Assembly: GCF_018139985.1 (NCBI RefSeq)
Contig: NZ_JAGSOU010000014.1
Coordinates: 1 to 64,000, forward strand
Length of the DNA stretch: 64,000 bases
DNA from: Actibacterium sp. MT2.3-13A
GTDB lineage: Bacteria; Pseudomonadota; Alphaproteobacteria; Rhodobacterales; Rhodobacteraceae
Direction of reading: 5' to 3'
In this document: positions 16,755 through 25,551 of the stretch, piece by piece
Layout of the letters: the number at the start of each line of letters is the position of its first letter
Position numbering within the stretch: the stretch's first letter is position 1
Notes under the pieces: model-generated
The model's database searches: none
What the model was told of the DNA's origin: nothing
Seen by the model: the letters and a program-made list of their open reading frames with translations, nothing else
Made by a program: the position numbers and the translations under genes

Positions 16755-17393
16755 ATGAAAGACTGGGCAATTCAGGGCGAGGAACTCGCCAACTGCAACT
16801 GCAATTTCGGCTGCCCGTGCCAGTTCGGCGTGTCGCCGACCGACGGCAGCTGCGAGGCCGCAGTCGTCTATGACATCCACAAGGGCCACCACGGCGACGT
16901 GAAGCTCGACGGGCTGCGCGCGGGGGCGACCTACAAATGGCCGGGCCCCATCCATGAGGGCAACGGCGAGATGCAGCTGGTCATTGACGCGCGCGCCGAC
17001 GCCGCGCAGCGCGCCGCCCTAGAGGCCATCATGACCGGCGAGGACACCGAGGACATGGCGACGATGTGGTTCGTGTTTTCGGCCATGTCGCCCAACCGGC
17101 ACCCGACGCTTTCGGCGCCGATCGAGCTGGCGATCGACCGCGAAGGGCGCTCCGGCCGCGCCAAGGTGGGCGGCATCTTCGAGATCAGCGCGGCGCCGAT
17201 CCCGCACCCGGTGACGGGCGCGCCGCACCGCGTCGGCCTCAACCTGCCGAATGGGTTCGAGTTCACCGCCGCGGAGCTGGCCTCCGGCAGCACGAGAACC
17301 TCGGGCGGCGCGATCGCGCTGGCGAAGAACCGCGACAGCCACGCGCATTTCGCGGCCCTGCACCTGACCGGCGCAGGCGTCGTGCGCGCCTGA
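16755..17393 (+). CDS. DUF1326 domain protein
   Basis: A 212-residue protein of the DUF1326 family. The Cys-rich start ANCNCNFGCPCQFG places four Cys at residues 14, 16, 20 and 22, a likely metal or redox site. DUF1326 genes typically sit beside a DUF2182 membrane protein, as here. The function is unknown; a metal-related role is suggested by the Cys cluster and the Met/His-rich partner. There is no signal peptide. The start at 16755 is preceded by AGGGGAC, which can be covered by a hairpin. It lies 156 bases after dnaB and 6 bases before the next gene. Confidence 0.88.
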   Translation: MKDWAIQGEELANCNCNFGCPCQFGVSPTDGSCEAAVVYDIHKGHHGDVKLDGLRAGATYKWPGPIHEGNGEMQLVIDARADAAQRAALEAIMTGEDTEDMATMWFVFSAMSPNRHPTLSAPIELAIDREGRSGRAKVGGIFEISAAPIPHPVTGAPHRVGLNLPNGFEFTAAELASGSTRTSGGAIALAKNRDSHAHFAALHLTGAGVVRA

Positions 17394-17399
17394 GCGGCC

Positions 17400-18230
17400 A
17401 TGGCGCGGCAAATCGTAGCGGACGGTCCGGGCCGACTGGAGCGGCTCGTCCGCCGCGACCGGGCGATCGTCCTCCTGTCGGTCGCCGTGATCGTGCTGAT
17501 CGCCGGGTGGTACACCGTTTCCGGGCAGGGCATGTCCATGTCCGCCCTGGACATGACCCGCATGGCGCGCCCGATCGGCGAGCCGATGACCATGGGCATG
17601 GCGCCCGCGTGGTCGCCGGGCCATGCCGTCCTGGTCTTCCTGATGTGGTGGATCATGATGATCGCCATGATGGCCCCCAGCGCGGCCCCGACCCTGCTGC
17701 TGTTCACGGCGCTGAAACGGCAGACCCTCGACGCGGACCGGGCGCCGGTCTACGGGCTGAGCTTCCTGGCGGGCTACCTGGCCTGCTGGGCCGGGTTCAG
17801 CCTGTGCGCCGCGGCGCTGCAATGGGGGCTGCAACCGCTGGGTCTGATCTCGGCCGCGATGATGACGGTCAGTTCGCGGGGGCTCGCCGCCGCTCTGCTG
17901 GTCGCGGCGGGGCTCTACCAGCTGACCCCGCTCAAGGCCGCCTGTCTGCGGCATTGCCGTTCCCCCGCGCATTTCCTGGCCGAACACCGCCGCCCCGGGC
18001 TGGCGGGCGCCTTCCGCATGGGGGCGCGGCACGGCGCCTATTGCCTGGGCTGCTGCTGGGCGCTGATGGCGCTGCTGTTCGTGGGCGGGATCATGAACCT
18101 GTGGTGGATCGCGGGGATCGCGGCTTTCGTCGCGCTGGAGAAGCTCGCCCCGCGGGGCGAGCGTTTCGCCAGGGTCAGCGGATTCGCGCTGACCGGCTCC
18201 GGCCTTCTGGTGGCGCTTTCCCTGCTCTGA
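17400..18230 (+). CDS. DUF2182 membrane protein (putative metal-binding)
   Basis: A 276-residue integral membrane protein of the DUF2182 family with about six or seven hydrophobic segments. The Met-rich loop GQGMSMSALDMTRMARP and the segment MWWIMMIAMMAPSAAPTLLL are typical, as are CLRHCRSP and the Cys-containing GAYCLGCCWALMALL. These Met, His and Cys residues suggest copper or another soft metal, but this is inference. It directly follows the DUF1326 gene and the two probably work as a pair. Confidence 0.88.
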   Translation: MARQIVADGPGRLERLVRRDRAIVLLSVAVIVLIAGWYTVSGQGMSMSALDMTRMARPIGEPMTMGMAPAWSPGHAVLVFLMWWIMMIAMMAPSAAPTLLLFTALKRQTLDADRAPVYGLSFLAGYLACWAGFSLCAAALQWGLQPLGLISAAMMTVSSRGLAAALLVAAGLYQLTPLKAACLRHCRSPAHFLAEHRRPGLAGAFRMGARHGAYCLGCCWALMALLFVGGIMNLWWIAGIAAFVALEKLAPRGERFARVSGFALTGSGLLVALSLL

Positions 18231-18285
18231 CAGCGCGGATGCGCGGCCCCGCCCGATAGCGCCGAGTGACGCCGCAGCTTTCCAC

Positions 18286-18313
18286 TTGACCCCGCGCCCG
18301 CACATGTCAAAAC
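18286..18313 (+). promoter_or_regulatory. Candidate alr promoter, possible leaderless start
   Basis: TTGACC (18286-18291) is followed after 16 bp by CAAAAC (18308-18313). The expected transcription start 7 bases further on coincides with the alr ATG at 18320, and no Shine-Dalgarno sequence precedes that ATG. The -10 is weak. Confidence 0.4.
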
Positions 18314-18319
18314 CGCTTC

Positions 18320-19369
18320 ATGGCTACTGGTTCTCTGACGATCGATCTCGACGCGCTGGTGCGCAACTGGAAGGCGCTGGACGCCAGATCCGACAGCGGC
18401 GTGGAAACCGCCGCGGTGGTGAAGGCCGACGGCTACGGGCTGGGCGCGGGGCGCGTGGCGCGGGCGCTGGCGCGCGCCGGCGCGCGGCGCTTTTTCGTGG
18501 CCGCCGCCGAGGAAGGCGCGGCGCTGCGCGAGGCGCTGGGGCGCGGCCCCGAGATCTGCGTCTTTTCCGGGCACATGGCCGGCGACACCGACATGATCGG
18601 CGATCTCGACCTGGTGCCGATGCTCAACTCGGTCGAGCAGCTGACCCGCCATTTCGAGGCGCTGCCGGGCCGTCCCTTCGGCATTCAGCTCGACACCGGC
18701 ATGAACCGGCTGGGCATGGAGATGGCGGAATGGGCCGCGGTGGCCGAGATCGCGCTGGCCGCAGGCCCGACCCTGCTGATGAGCCACCTCGCCTGCGCCG
18801 ATGAACGCGACCATCCCCAGAACGCCCAGCAGCTGGAGGCGTTCCGCGCCATGACCGACGGCACCGGCGTGCCGCGCTCGCTGTCGGCGACGGGCGGCGT
18901 GCTGCTGGGGCCGGAGTATCATTTCGAACTGACCCGCCCCGGCGTCGGCCTCTACGGCGGGCTGCCCTTCGACGAGGCCGCCCCGGTGGCGCATCTGGCG
19001 CTGCCGGTGATCCAGACCCGCGAGCTGGAGGCGGGCGAAAGCGTCGGCTACGGCGCGACATGGGTCGCCGAGGAGCCCTGCCGCATCGCCACCGTCGCCG
19101 GCGGCTACGCCGATGGTCTGATCCGCGCGATGGGCAACCGGGGCTACCTGTTCCACGACGGCGAGCCCTGCGCAATCGTCGGGCGCGTGTCGATGGACCT
19201 GATCACCGTGGACATCACGCATCTTTCCGAGACCCCCAAGGCGCTGGAGATCCTCGGCCAGGATCAAAGCGTCGACGACCTCGCCGATGCGGCGGGCACG
19301 ATCGGCTACGAGGTCCTCACCTCGCTCGGCGGACGCTATGCGCGGCACTACAGCGGGGGGGCGGGCTGA
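18320..19369 (+). CDS. alr: Alanine racemase
   Basis: A 349-residue PLP enzyme that interconverts L- and D-alanine for peptidoglycan. The PLP Lys is K35 in [10 protein letters not shown], and the opposing catalytic Tyr is Y244 in [10 protein letters not shown]. The N-terminal TIM barrel and C-terminal beta domain are complete ([15 protein letters not shown] near the end of the family alignment). The TGA overlaps the ATG of the MlaE-like permease gene. The absence of a ribosome site and the nearby promoter suggest a leaderless mRNA. Confidence 0.96.
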   Translation: MATGSLTIDLDALVRNWKALDARSDSGVETAAVVKADGYGLGAGRVARALARAGARRFFVAAAEEGAALREALGRGPEICVFSGHMAGDTDMIGDLDLVPMLNSVEQLTRHFEALPGRPFGIQLDTGMNRLGMEMAEWAAVAEIALAAGPTLLMSHLACADERDHPQNAQQLEAFRAMTDGTGVPRSLSATGGVLLGPEYHFELTRPGVGLYGGLPFDEAAPVAHLALPVIQTRELEAGESVGYGATWVAEEPCRIATVAGGYADGLIRAMGNRGYLFHDGEPCAIVGRVSMDLITVDITHLSETPKALEILGQDQSVDDLADAAGTIGYEVLTSLGGRYARHYSGGAG

Positions 19370-20148
19370 TGCTGCTCTCGCCGGTGGCCGGGCTCGGCCG
19401 CTCGACGCTGGCCCTTCTGGCGATGATCGGGCGGATGGGGCTGTTCTTCGCGCAGACGCTGGCCGCGGTGCTGCGCCCGCCCTTCTACCTGCGCGAATTC
19501 GGCCAGGCGCTGTGGGCGATCGGCTACAACAGCCTGCCGGTGGTGGGGATGACGGCGCTGTTCACCGGCGGCGCGCTGGCGCTGCAGATCTATGCCGGCG
19601 GCTCGCGCTTCAACGCCGAAGAGGTCGTGCCCTCGATCGTCGCCATCGGCATGGCGCGCGAGCTGGGCCCGGTGCTCGGCGGTCTGATGGTGGCCGCGCG
19701 GGTGGCCTCCTCGATCGCGGCCGAGATCGGCACCATGAAGGTGACCGAGCAGATCGACGCGCTGGTGACGCTCTCCACAGACCCGATGAAATACCTCACC
19801 GTGCCCCGCGTTCTGGCCGCCACGATCTCGGTGCCAGTGCTGGTCGCGGTGGGCGATTCCATCGGCATTTTCGGCGGCTATGTCGTCGGCACGGGGCGGC
19901 TGGGCTTCAACCCGGCGGCCTATCTCAAGAACACTGCCGATTTCCTCGAAATGTGGGACGTCACCTCGGGCCTGATCAAGGGCGCGGTCTTCGGCTTCCT
20001 GATCGCGCTGGTGGGCTGCTATTTCGGAATGAACTCGGGCCGCGGCGCGCAGGGCGTGGGCCGGGCCACCAAATCGGCGGTGGTCACCGCATCGGTGCTG
20101 ATCTTCGCCGCCAACTACCTGCTGACGGAGCTGTTTTTCGCCGCATGA
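19369..20148 (+). CDS. mlaE: MlaE-family lipid ABC transporter permease
   Basis: A 259-residue permease of the MlaE/YrbE type with five or six membrane segments. The family signature is present as GMARELGPVLGGLMVAARV followed by EIGTMKVTEQIDAL. In the Mla system the permease and an ATPase, with a periplasmic MCE protein, move phospholipids between outer and inner membranes. Only the permease and ATPase are encoded here; no MCE-domain or solute-binding partner is in the window. The start overlaps the alr stop and the stop overlaps the ATPase start. Confidence 0.9.
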   Translation: MLLSPVAGLGRSTLALLAMIGRMGLFFAQTLAAVLRPPFYLREFGQALWAIGYNSLPVVGMTALFTGGALALQIYAGGSRFNAEEVVPSIVAIGMARELGPVLGGLMVAARVASSIAAEIGTMKVTEQIDALVTLSTDPMKYLTVPRVLAATISVPVLVAVGDSIGIFGGYVVGTGRLGFNPAAYLKNTADFLEMWDVTSGLIKGAVFGFLIALVGCYFGMNSGRGAQGVGRATKSAVVTASVLIFAANYLLTELFFAA

Positions 20149-20891
20149 TCGAACTGAGGGATGTTCACAAGGCGTTCGGCGCCAAGAAGGTGCTGCAGGG
20201 CGTCGACCTGACGGTGCCCACCGGCGAGAGCATGGTGATCATCGGCGGTTCGGGCACGGGCAAGTCGGTGCTGCTGAAATGCATCCTCGGGCTGGTCCGG
20301 CCCGACGCGGGCACCATCCTGCTGGACGGCAAGGACGTCACCACCGAGGAGCGCGACGACTTCCTCTCCCATTTCGGCATGCTGTTCCAGGGCGCGGCGC
20401 TGTTCGACAGCCTGACCGTCTGGCAGAACGTGGCCTTCCGCCTGCTGCGCGGCTCGCTGAAGCGGCCCAAGGACGAGGCGCGCGAAATCGCCATCGAGAA
20501 ACTGCGCCGCGTGGGGCTGGGGCCGGACGTGGCCGACCTCTTCCCGGCCGAGCTGTCGGGCGGCATGCAGAAACGCGTCGGGCTGGCCCGCGCCATCGCC
20601 GCCGAGCCGCAGATCATCTTTTTCGACGAGCCCACCACCGGCCTCGACCCGATCATGGCGGGCGTGATCAACGAGCTGATCCGCGAGATCGTGGTGGAGA
20701 TGGGCGCGACGGCTATGACCATCACCCACGACATGACCTCGGTCCGCGCCATCGCCGACGACGTGGCCATGCTGCATGACGGGGTGATCAAGTGGTCGGG
20801 ACCGGTCGGCGAGATGGACAATTCGGGCGATCCCTATCTCGACCAGTTCATCAACGGCCGCGCCGAGGGACCGATCGAGGCGGTGCGGTGA
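20145..20891 (+). CDS. mlaF: MlaF-family lipid ABC transporter ATPase
   Basis: A 248-residue ABC ATPase. Walker A is GGSGTGKS (34-41), the signature motif LSGGMQKRV and Walker B IIFFDEPTTGLDP follow, then the H-loop MTITHDM. The sequence LSGGMQKRVGLARAI and the DNSGDPYLDQFINGRAEGP tail fit the MlaF/Ttg2A branch. It is coupled to the permease by a 4-base overlap. Its stop overlaps the ATG of a low-GC gene of unrelated composition. Confidence 0.9.
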   Translation: MIELRDVHKAFGAKKVLQGVDLTVPTGESMVIIGGSGTGKSVLLKCILGLVRPDAGTILLDGKDVTTEERDDFLSHFGMLFQGAALFDSLTVWQNVAFRLLRGSLKRPKDEAREIAIEKLRRVGLGPDVADLFPAELSGGMQKRVGLARAIAAEPQIIFFDEPTTGLDPIMAGVINELIREIVVEMGATAMTITHDMTSVRAIADDVAMLHDGVIKWSGPVGEMDNSGDPYLDQFINGRAEGPIEAVR

Positions 20892-21529
20892 TGGCCGACT
20901 TCGACTTCACACCTTTGGGTGTTGCGGAGAAAGGGAACAGCTTTCTTGAAGTCGCGAAACGAACCTTCCGAGAGAACCGAAAGTCCGCTTTTCCGCACAT
21001 AGTTGACTTGGGGGTTGAATCTGGCCCACTGACTTTCCTCGTCGACCACGCAACTGAGCTTTTTCTAAAGGCGATACTTCAAGCCAGCGGCAGATCAGAA
21101 CGACGCCTGCGTCAATTCCGAGGGTTCGCCTACCTGGAGCCAGAACCCGAAAAGCCATCGAGACGCCCCAGGAGTTCTGGCCGGGCACACAACCTTGAAT
21201 TCCTTTTCCGCCTATCAAGACGGGCAATCGGTGGCGAGGCATTCGACAGCGCTCTTGATGAAAGACTTGGGTCGCATCGCTATTTCCGGGAAGATCATGT
21301 CATCTTCACGGAGCCGGTGGAGCGCCCAAACCACGAGGACTACTTCCAACACCTTAGAATGCTAAATGCCAACTTTGATAGGCCATTCCCTGCTAGATAC
21401 TTTCAGCGCGGCGTTAAGACTTTGCCGGATTCCGAACTGCTGTTGGTTGGCGCTGATTTCTTGAAGCTCACCTTCGACAGGAATTTTATCTCTGTGTGCA
21501 AGACACGTGGTCGAAAAGGTGATGAGTAG
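20891..21529 (+). CDS. Low-GC HEPN-like hypothetical protein
   Basis: A 212-residue protein I cannot name. Features resemble HEPN-type helical bundles: VDHATELFLKAILQAS near residues 50-65, then RAHNLEFLFRL near 97-107 and NANFDRPFPARYFQRG near 157-172, the pattern of a helix, an R/K-x-HxL helix and a late RY motif. HEPN proteins are often RNases, RNA-binding proteins or toxin partners, but the canonical R-x4-6-H catalytic motif is not clear here. Its base composition is unlike the neighbours: I count about 310 G+C in the 590 bases 20941-21530 (near 53%), against 44 of 60 on one line of mlaF. Rarer codons (AGA, CTA, TTA) are frequent. The ATG overlaps the mlaF stop and the next gene starts 6 bases after its stop, so a probably imported gene sits inside a tight operon. 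Confidence 0.7.
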   Translation: MADFDFTPLGVAEKGNSFLEVAKRTFRENRKSAFPHIVDLGVESGPLTFLVDHATELFLKAILQASGRSERRLRQFRGFAYLEPEPEKPSRRPRSSGRAHNLEFLFRLSRRAIGGEAFDSALDERLGSHRYFREDHVIFTEPVERPNHEDYFQHLRMLNANFDRPFPARYFQRGVKTLPDSELLLVGADFLKLTFDRNFISVCKTRGRKGDE

Positions 21530-21535
21530 GAGAAG

Positions 21536-21982
21536 ATGCTCCGTTATGCCAACCTCGCCCTCCTCGTCCTGTTCCCCGTCGCGTGGTTCGCGCCGCTCTT
21601 GCGTGCCGGCCTGCTGCCGCTGTTCGGGATGAGCGAGGTCAGCGTGATCTCGGGCCTGATCAGCCTGTGGGAGACCGACATCTTCCTCGCCCTGCTGGTC
21701 GCGCTCTTCGCCCTTGCCGCGCCCTACGCCAAGACCGTCGGCCTGGCGCTGATCCATTTCGGCCGCGCGCCGGACCGGCTGCTGCCCGCGATCCACGCGC
21801 TCAGCAAACTGGCGATGGCCGACATCTTTCTCATCGCGCTTTACGTCGTGATCGCCAAGGGCGTGGGCCTCGGCACCGTGGAGACCGCCTGGGGGCTCTA
21901 CCTCTTCACTTTCTGCATCCTCGCCTCGCTGGGCCTTTCCATCGCCACCGAACGCTTGCGGCGGCGGGGCGTGGGAGGATAG
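21536..21982 (+). CDS. Paraquat-inducible protein A (PqiA) family membrane protein
   Basis: A 148-residue protein with four predicted membrane segments, matching a single PqiA-type domain. LSKLAMADIFLIALYVVIAKG and the SLWETDIFLALLVALF helix are typical of the family. E. coli PqiA has two such domains, so this is a single-domain form. PqiA works with MCE-domain PqiB in envelope lipid traffic, which fits the neighbouring MlaE/MlaF pair; the HEPN-like gene between them probably inserted into that operon. AGGAGA precedes the ATG. Confidence 0.85.
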   Translation: MLRYANLALLVLFPVAWFAPLLRAGLLPLFGMSEVSVISGLISLWETDIFLALLVALFALAAPYAKTVGLALIHFGRAPDRLLPAIHALSKLAMADIFLIALYVVIAKGVGLGTVETAWGLYLFTFCILASLGLSIATERLRRRGVGG

Positions 21983-21990
21983 ACCGGGGC

Positions 21991-23361
21991 ATGGCGAAAC
22001 CCACCACCTCCTTCACCTGCGCCCAATGCGGGGCCGTTCATAAGAAATGGGCCGGGCGCTGCGATGCCTGCGGCGCGTGGAATTCCATTGCCGAGGAGGC
22101 GCCGCTATCGGCCGGGCCGGCCTCGAAATCGCTGGGCGCGCTGCGCGGGCGCACCCTGCCCCTGGGCGATCTTTCGACCGAGGAGGCGCCGCCGCCGCGC
22201 ACCAGCTCGGGGCTGGAAGAACTCGACCGGGTGCTGGGCGGCGGGCTGGTGCCGGCCTCGGCGATCCTGGTGGGCGGCGATCCGGGCATCGGGAAATCGA
22301 CGCTGCTGCTGCAGGCCGCGGCAGCCTTCGCCCGCTCGGGGCTGAAATGCGTCTATGTCTCGGGCGAGGAGGCCAGCGCCCAGGTGCGGATGCGCGCCCA
22401 GCGGCTGGACCTCGCCGACGCGCCGGTGAAGCTGGCGACCGAGACCAATCTGCGCGACATCCTGACCACGCTGGAGGCGGAGAAGCCCGACCTCGCGATC
22501 ATCGACTCGATCCAGACCATGTGGGCCGACACCGTCGAAAGCGCGCCGGGCAGCGTGAGCCAGGTGCGCGCCGCGGCGCATGAGCTGACCACCTTCGCCA
22601 AGCGGCGCGGCACGGCGGTGATGCTGGTCGGCCACGTCACCAAGGAAGGCCAGATCGCCGGCCCCCGCGTGGTCGAGCACATGGTCGACACGGTGCTCTA
22701 TTTCGAGGGAGAGCGCGGCCACCAGTTCCGCATCCTGCGCGCGGTCAAGAACCGCTTCGGCCCGGCCGACGAGATCGGCGTGTTCGAGATGACCGGCATG
22801 GGGCTGAGCCAGGTCACCAACCCCTCCGCGCTGTTCCTGTCGGAGCGCGACAAGCCGGTCGCCGGCGCCGCCGTCTTCGCCGGGATCGAGGGCACCCGGC
22901 CGGTGCTGACCGAAGTGCAGGCGCTGGTCGCGCCCTCGCCGCTGGGCACGCCTCGGCGCACCGTGGTGGGGCTGGACGCGGGGCGGCTCTCGACCACGCT
23001 GGCGGTGCTGGAGTCGCGCTGCGGCATCCCCTTCGCGGGGCTCGACGTTTTCCTCAACGTGGCCGGCGGCATGAAGGTTACCGAACCGGCCGCCGACCTT
23101 GCCGTGGCGGCCGCCCTTCTGTCGGCGCGCGAGGACGTGGCCCTGCCCGCCGACACCGTGCTTTTCGGAGAAATCAGCCTTTCCGGGGCCTTGCGCCCGG
23201 TCAGCCAAACCGAAAACAGGTTGAAAGAGGCGCAAAAACTTGGTTTCTCACAGGCAATCGCCCCGGCGCGCAGCAAGCTTGGCGGGGTGCCAGCCGGGTT
23301 GAAGGTGCGTTCGATGCCTGACCTGACCGCATTTGTTGGAGAGATGTTCGGGGCTGGTTGA
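21991..23361 (+). CDS. radA: DNA repair protein RadA
   Basis: A 456-residue RecA-like branch-migration helicase in recombination. The N-terminal zinc finger has Cys 10, 13, 24 and 27 (FTCAQCGAVHKKW...GRCDACG). Walker A is GGDPGIGKSTL, the RadA-specific motif is VKNRFGPADEIGVF, and the C-terminal Lon-protease-like domain lacks the protease dyad, as usual. The ATG at 21991 is the only one before the zinc finger. It starts 8 bases after the pqiA-like gene. Confidence 0.96.
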   Translation: MAKPTTSFTCAQCGAVHKKWAGRCDACGAWNSIAEEAPLSAGPASKSLGALRGRTLPLGDLSTEEAPPPRTSSGLEELDRVLGGGLVPASAILVGGDPGIGKSTLLLQAAAAFARSGLKCVYVSGEEASAQVRMRAQRLDLADAPVKLATETNLRDILTTLEAEKPDLAIIDSIQTMWADTVESAPGSVSQVRAAAHELTTFAKRRGTAVMLVGHVTKEGQIAGPRVVEHMVDTVLYFEGERGHQFRILRAVKNRFGPADEIGVFEMTGMGLSQVTNPSALFLSERDKPVAGAAVFAGIEGTRPVLTEVQALVAPSPLGTPRRTVVGLDAGRLSTTLAVLESRCGIPFAGLDVFLNVAGGMKVTEPAADLAVAAALLSAREDVALPADTVLFGEISLSGALRPVSQTENRLKEAQKLGFSQAIAPARSKLGGVPAGLKVRSMPDLTAFVGEMFGAG

Positions 23362-23380
23362 GCGCCGGAGGAGCGAGGGC

Positions 23381-23941
23381 ATGGACGGATTCACCATCAT
23401 CGACGCGGTCGTGGCCGCGGTCATCATCCTTTCGGCCGTTCTGGCCTATTCCCGCGGCCTGATGCGCGAGGCGATGGCGATCGTCGGCTGGGTCGCCGCC
23501 GCCGTGCTCGCCTTCCTCTTCGCGCCGCAGGCCGAACCGCTGGTCAAACAGATCCCCGTGGTGGGCGATTTCCTGGGCGACAGCTGCGAGATCTCGATCA
23601 TCGCGGCCTTCGCCGCGGTCTTCGCGCTGGCGCTGGTGGTGGTGTCGATCTTCACCCCGCTGTTCTCCACGCTGGTGCAGCGCTCGGCGCTGGGCGGGCT
23701 GGATCAGGGCCTGGGCTTTCTCTTCGGCGTCCTGCGCGGGCTGGTCCTGGTGGCGGTGTCCTTCTTCGTCTACGAGACAGTGATGACCACCGAAGAGGTG
23801 CCGATCGTGGACAACAGCCGCTCGGCCGCCGTTTTCGCCACCTTCACCGCCCGCATCCAGGAAAACAGCCCCGAACAGGCGCTGGGCTGGCTGACCGGCA
23901 AATACGAGGAACTGGTCGGTGACTGCGGCGCGGCGGAGTGA
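23381..23941 (+). CDS. cvpA: CvpA family membrane protein
   Basis: A 186-residue protein with four predicted membrane segments, beginning MDGFTIIDAVVAAVIILSAV with YSRGLMREAMAIVGWVAA, the family signature. CvpA is needed for envelope integrity and colicin V production in E. coli; its exact activity is unclear. GGAGGAG lies a few bases before the ATG at 23381. As in E. coli, cvpA is directly upstream of purF. Confidence 0.92.
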   Translation: MDGFTIIDAVVAAVIILSAVLAYSRGLMREAMAIVGWVAAAVLAFLFAPQAEPLVKQIPVVGDFLGDSCEISIIAAFAAVFALALVVVSIFTPLFSTLVQRSALGGLDQGLGFLFGVLRGLVLVAVSFFVYETVMTTEEVPIVDNSRSAAVFATFTARIQENSPEQALGWLTGKYEELVGDCGAAE

Positions 23942-23977
23942 CACGCCGCATTGCCGAAAAAGATTTGTGATCCTTTC

Positions 23978-24006
23978 GTGACACCGACCGCGAGAGCCAC
24001 TAAGTA
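23978..24006 (+). promoter_or_regulatory. Candidate purF promoter
   Basis: GTGACA (23978-23983) matches the -35 at five of six positions. The element 17 bp downstream, TAAGTA (24001-24006), is a poor -10. It lies in the 103-base gap before purF. Low confidence. Confidence 0.3.
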
Positions 24007-24044
24007 GGGGCCAACCCCTCACCACGGATTAGGAGCCTTGCCGA

Positions 24045-25511
24045 ATGCGCGAGATGCCCCCCAGCCACCCCTTCGATGACGACAAGCTGAAAGAGGAATG
24101 CGGCGTCTTCGGCGTTGTCGGCCTGGCCGAAGCGGCGAATTTCGTCGCCCTCGGCCTGCATGCCCTGCAGCACCGCGGCCAGGAGGCGGGCGGCATCGTC
24201 TCCTACGACCCCGGCACCGGCTTCAACTCGGCCCGCCGCTTCGGCTATGTGCGCGACAATTTCACCAAGGCCAGCCTGATGGAGACCCTGCCCGGCGAGC
24301 TGGCCATCGGCCATGTGCGCTACTCTACCGCCGGCTCCAAGGGCCAGACCGCGATCCGCGACGTTCAGCCCTTCTTCGGCGAATTCTCCATGGGCGGCGC
24401 GGCGATCGCCCATAACGGCAACATCACCAACGCCATTGCCCTGCGCCGCGAGTTGATCGAGCGCGGCTCGATCTTCCAGTCCTCCTCGGACAGCGAATGC
24501 ATCATCCACCTCATGGCGCGCTCGCTTCAGCGCAACATCGTGGAGCGGATGAAGGACGCGCTGCGCCGGGTCGAGGGGGCGTTCTCGGTCGTGGCCATGA
24601 CCCGGACCAAGCTGATCGGCGTGCGCGACCCGCTGGGCGTGCGCCCGCTGGTGCTGGGCAAGATCGGCGACGGCTGGGTCCTCAGCTCGGAAACCTGCGC
24701 GCTGGACATCATCGGCGCCGAGTTCATCCGCGAGATCGCGCCGGGCGAGATGGTGGTGATCACCCAGAAGGACGGCGTCGAAAGCTTCCACCCGTTCGAG
24801 AAATCGCCCTCCAAGTTCTGCATCTTCGAGCATGTCTATTTCTCGCGCCCCGACAGCATCCTCGGCGGCCGCTCGGTCTACGAGACGCGCGAGAACATCG
24901 GGCGCGAACTGGCCAAGGAAGCCCCGGTCGAGGCCGACGTGGTCTGCCCGGTGCCCGACAGCGGCACCCCCGCCGCCATCGGTTATTCGCTGGAATCGGG
25001 CATCCCCTACGCCATGGGGATCATCCGCAACCAGTATATGGGCCGGACCTTCATCGAGCCGACCGAGCAGATCCGCAACATGGGCGTGCGGCTGAAGCTG
25101 AACGTCAACCGCGCGCTGATCCGCGGCAAGCGGGTGATCCTGGTCGACGACTCGGTCGTGCGCGGCACCACCTCGCGCAAGATCAAGGAGATGATCCTCG
25201 ACGCCGGCGCCAAGGAGGTGCATTTCCGCATCGCCTCCCCGCCCACGGCCTGGCCCTGCTTCTACGGGGTGGACACGCCCAAGCGCGAGAAGCTGCTGGC
25301 CGCGACCATGAACGTGGACGAGATGCGCGAATATCTCGGCGTGGACAGCCTGCGCTTCATCTCGCTCGACGGGCTCTACCGCGCGGTGGGCGAGGCGCAG
25401 GGACGCAACGCGTCCTGCCCGCAATATTGCGACGCCTGCTTCTCGGGCGAATACCCGGTGGCCCCCTCGGACATGATCGAGAAAGGGTTCCAGGTGAAGG
25501 CGGCCGAATAG
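24045..25511 (+). CDS. purF: Amidophosphoribosyltransferase
   Basis: A 488-residue enzyme that makes phosphoribosylamine from glutamine and PRPP, the first step of purine synthesis. Cys19, in EECGVFGVVG, should become the N-terminal nucleophile after removal of an 18-residue propeptide. The glutaminase domain continues with LGLHALQHRGQEAGGI; the PRPP loop is VILVDDSVVRGTTSRKI. The C-terminal CPQYCDACFSGEYP contributes Cys ligands for a 4Fe-4S cluster, placing it in the iron-sulfur subgroup. TAGGAG lies upstream of the ATG. Confidence 0.97.
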   Translation: MREMPPSHPFDDDKLKEECGVFGVVGLAEAANFVALGLHALQHRGQEAGGIVSYDPGTGFNSARRFGYVRDNFTKASLMETLPGELAIGHVRYSTAGSKGQTAIRDVQPFFGEFSMGGAAIAHNGNITNAIALRRELIERGSIFQSSSDSECIIHLMARSLQRNIVERMKDALRRVEGAFSVVAMTRTKLIGVRDPLGVRPLVLGKIGDGWVLSSETCALDIIGAEFIREIAPGEMVVITQKDGVESFHPFEKSPSKFCIFEHVYFSRPDSILGGRSVYETRENIGRELAKEAPVEADVVCPVPDSGTPAAIGYSLESGIPYAMGIIRNQYMGRTFIEPTEQIRNMGVRLKLNVNRALIRGKRVILVDDSVVRGTTSRKIKEMILDAGAKEVHFRIASPPTAWPCFYGVDTPKREKLLAATMNVDEMREYLGVDSLRFISLDGLYRAVGEAQGRNASCPQYCDACFSGEYPVAPSDMIEKGFQVKAAE

Positions 25512-25551
25512 GCCGCCCCCCTGCCCCCACCCCAGCGCACAGGAAACACCG

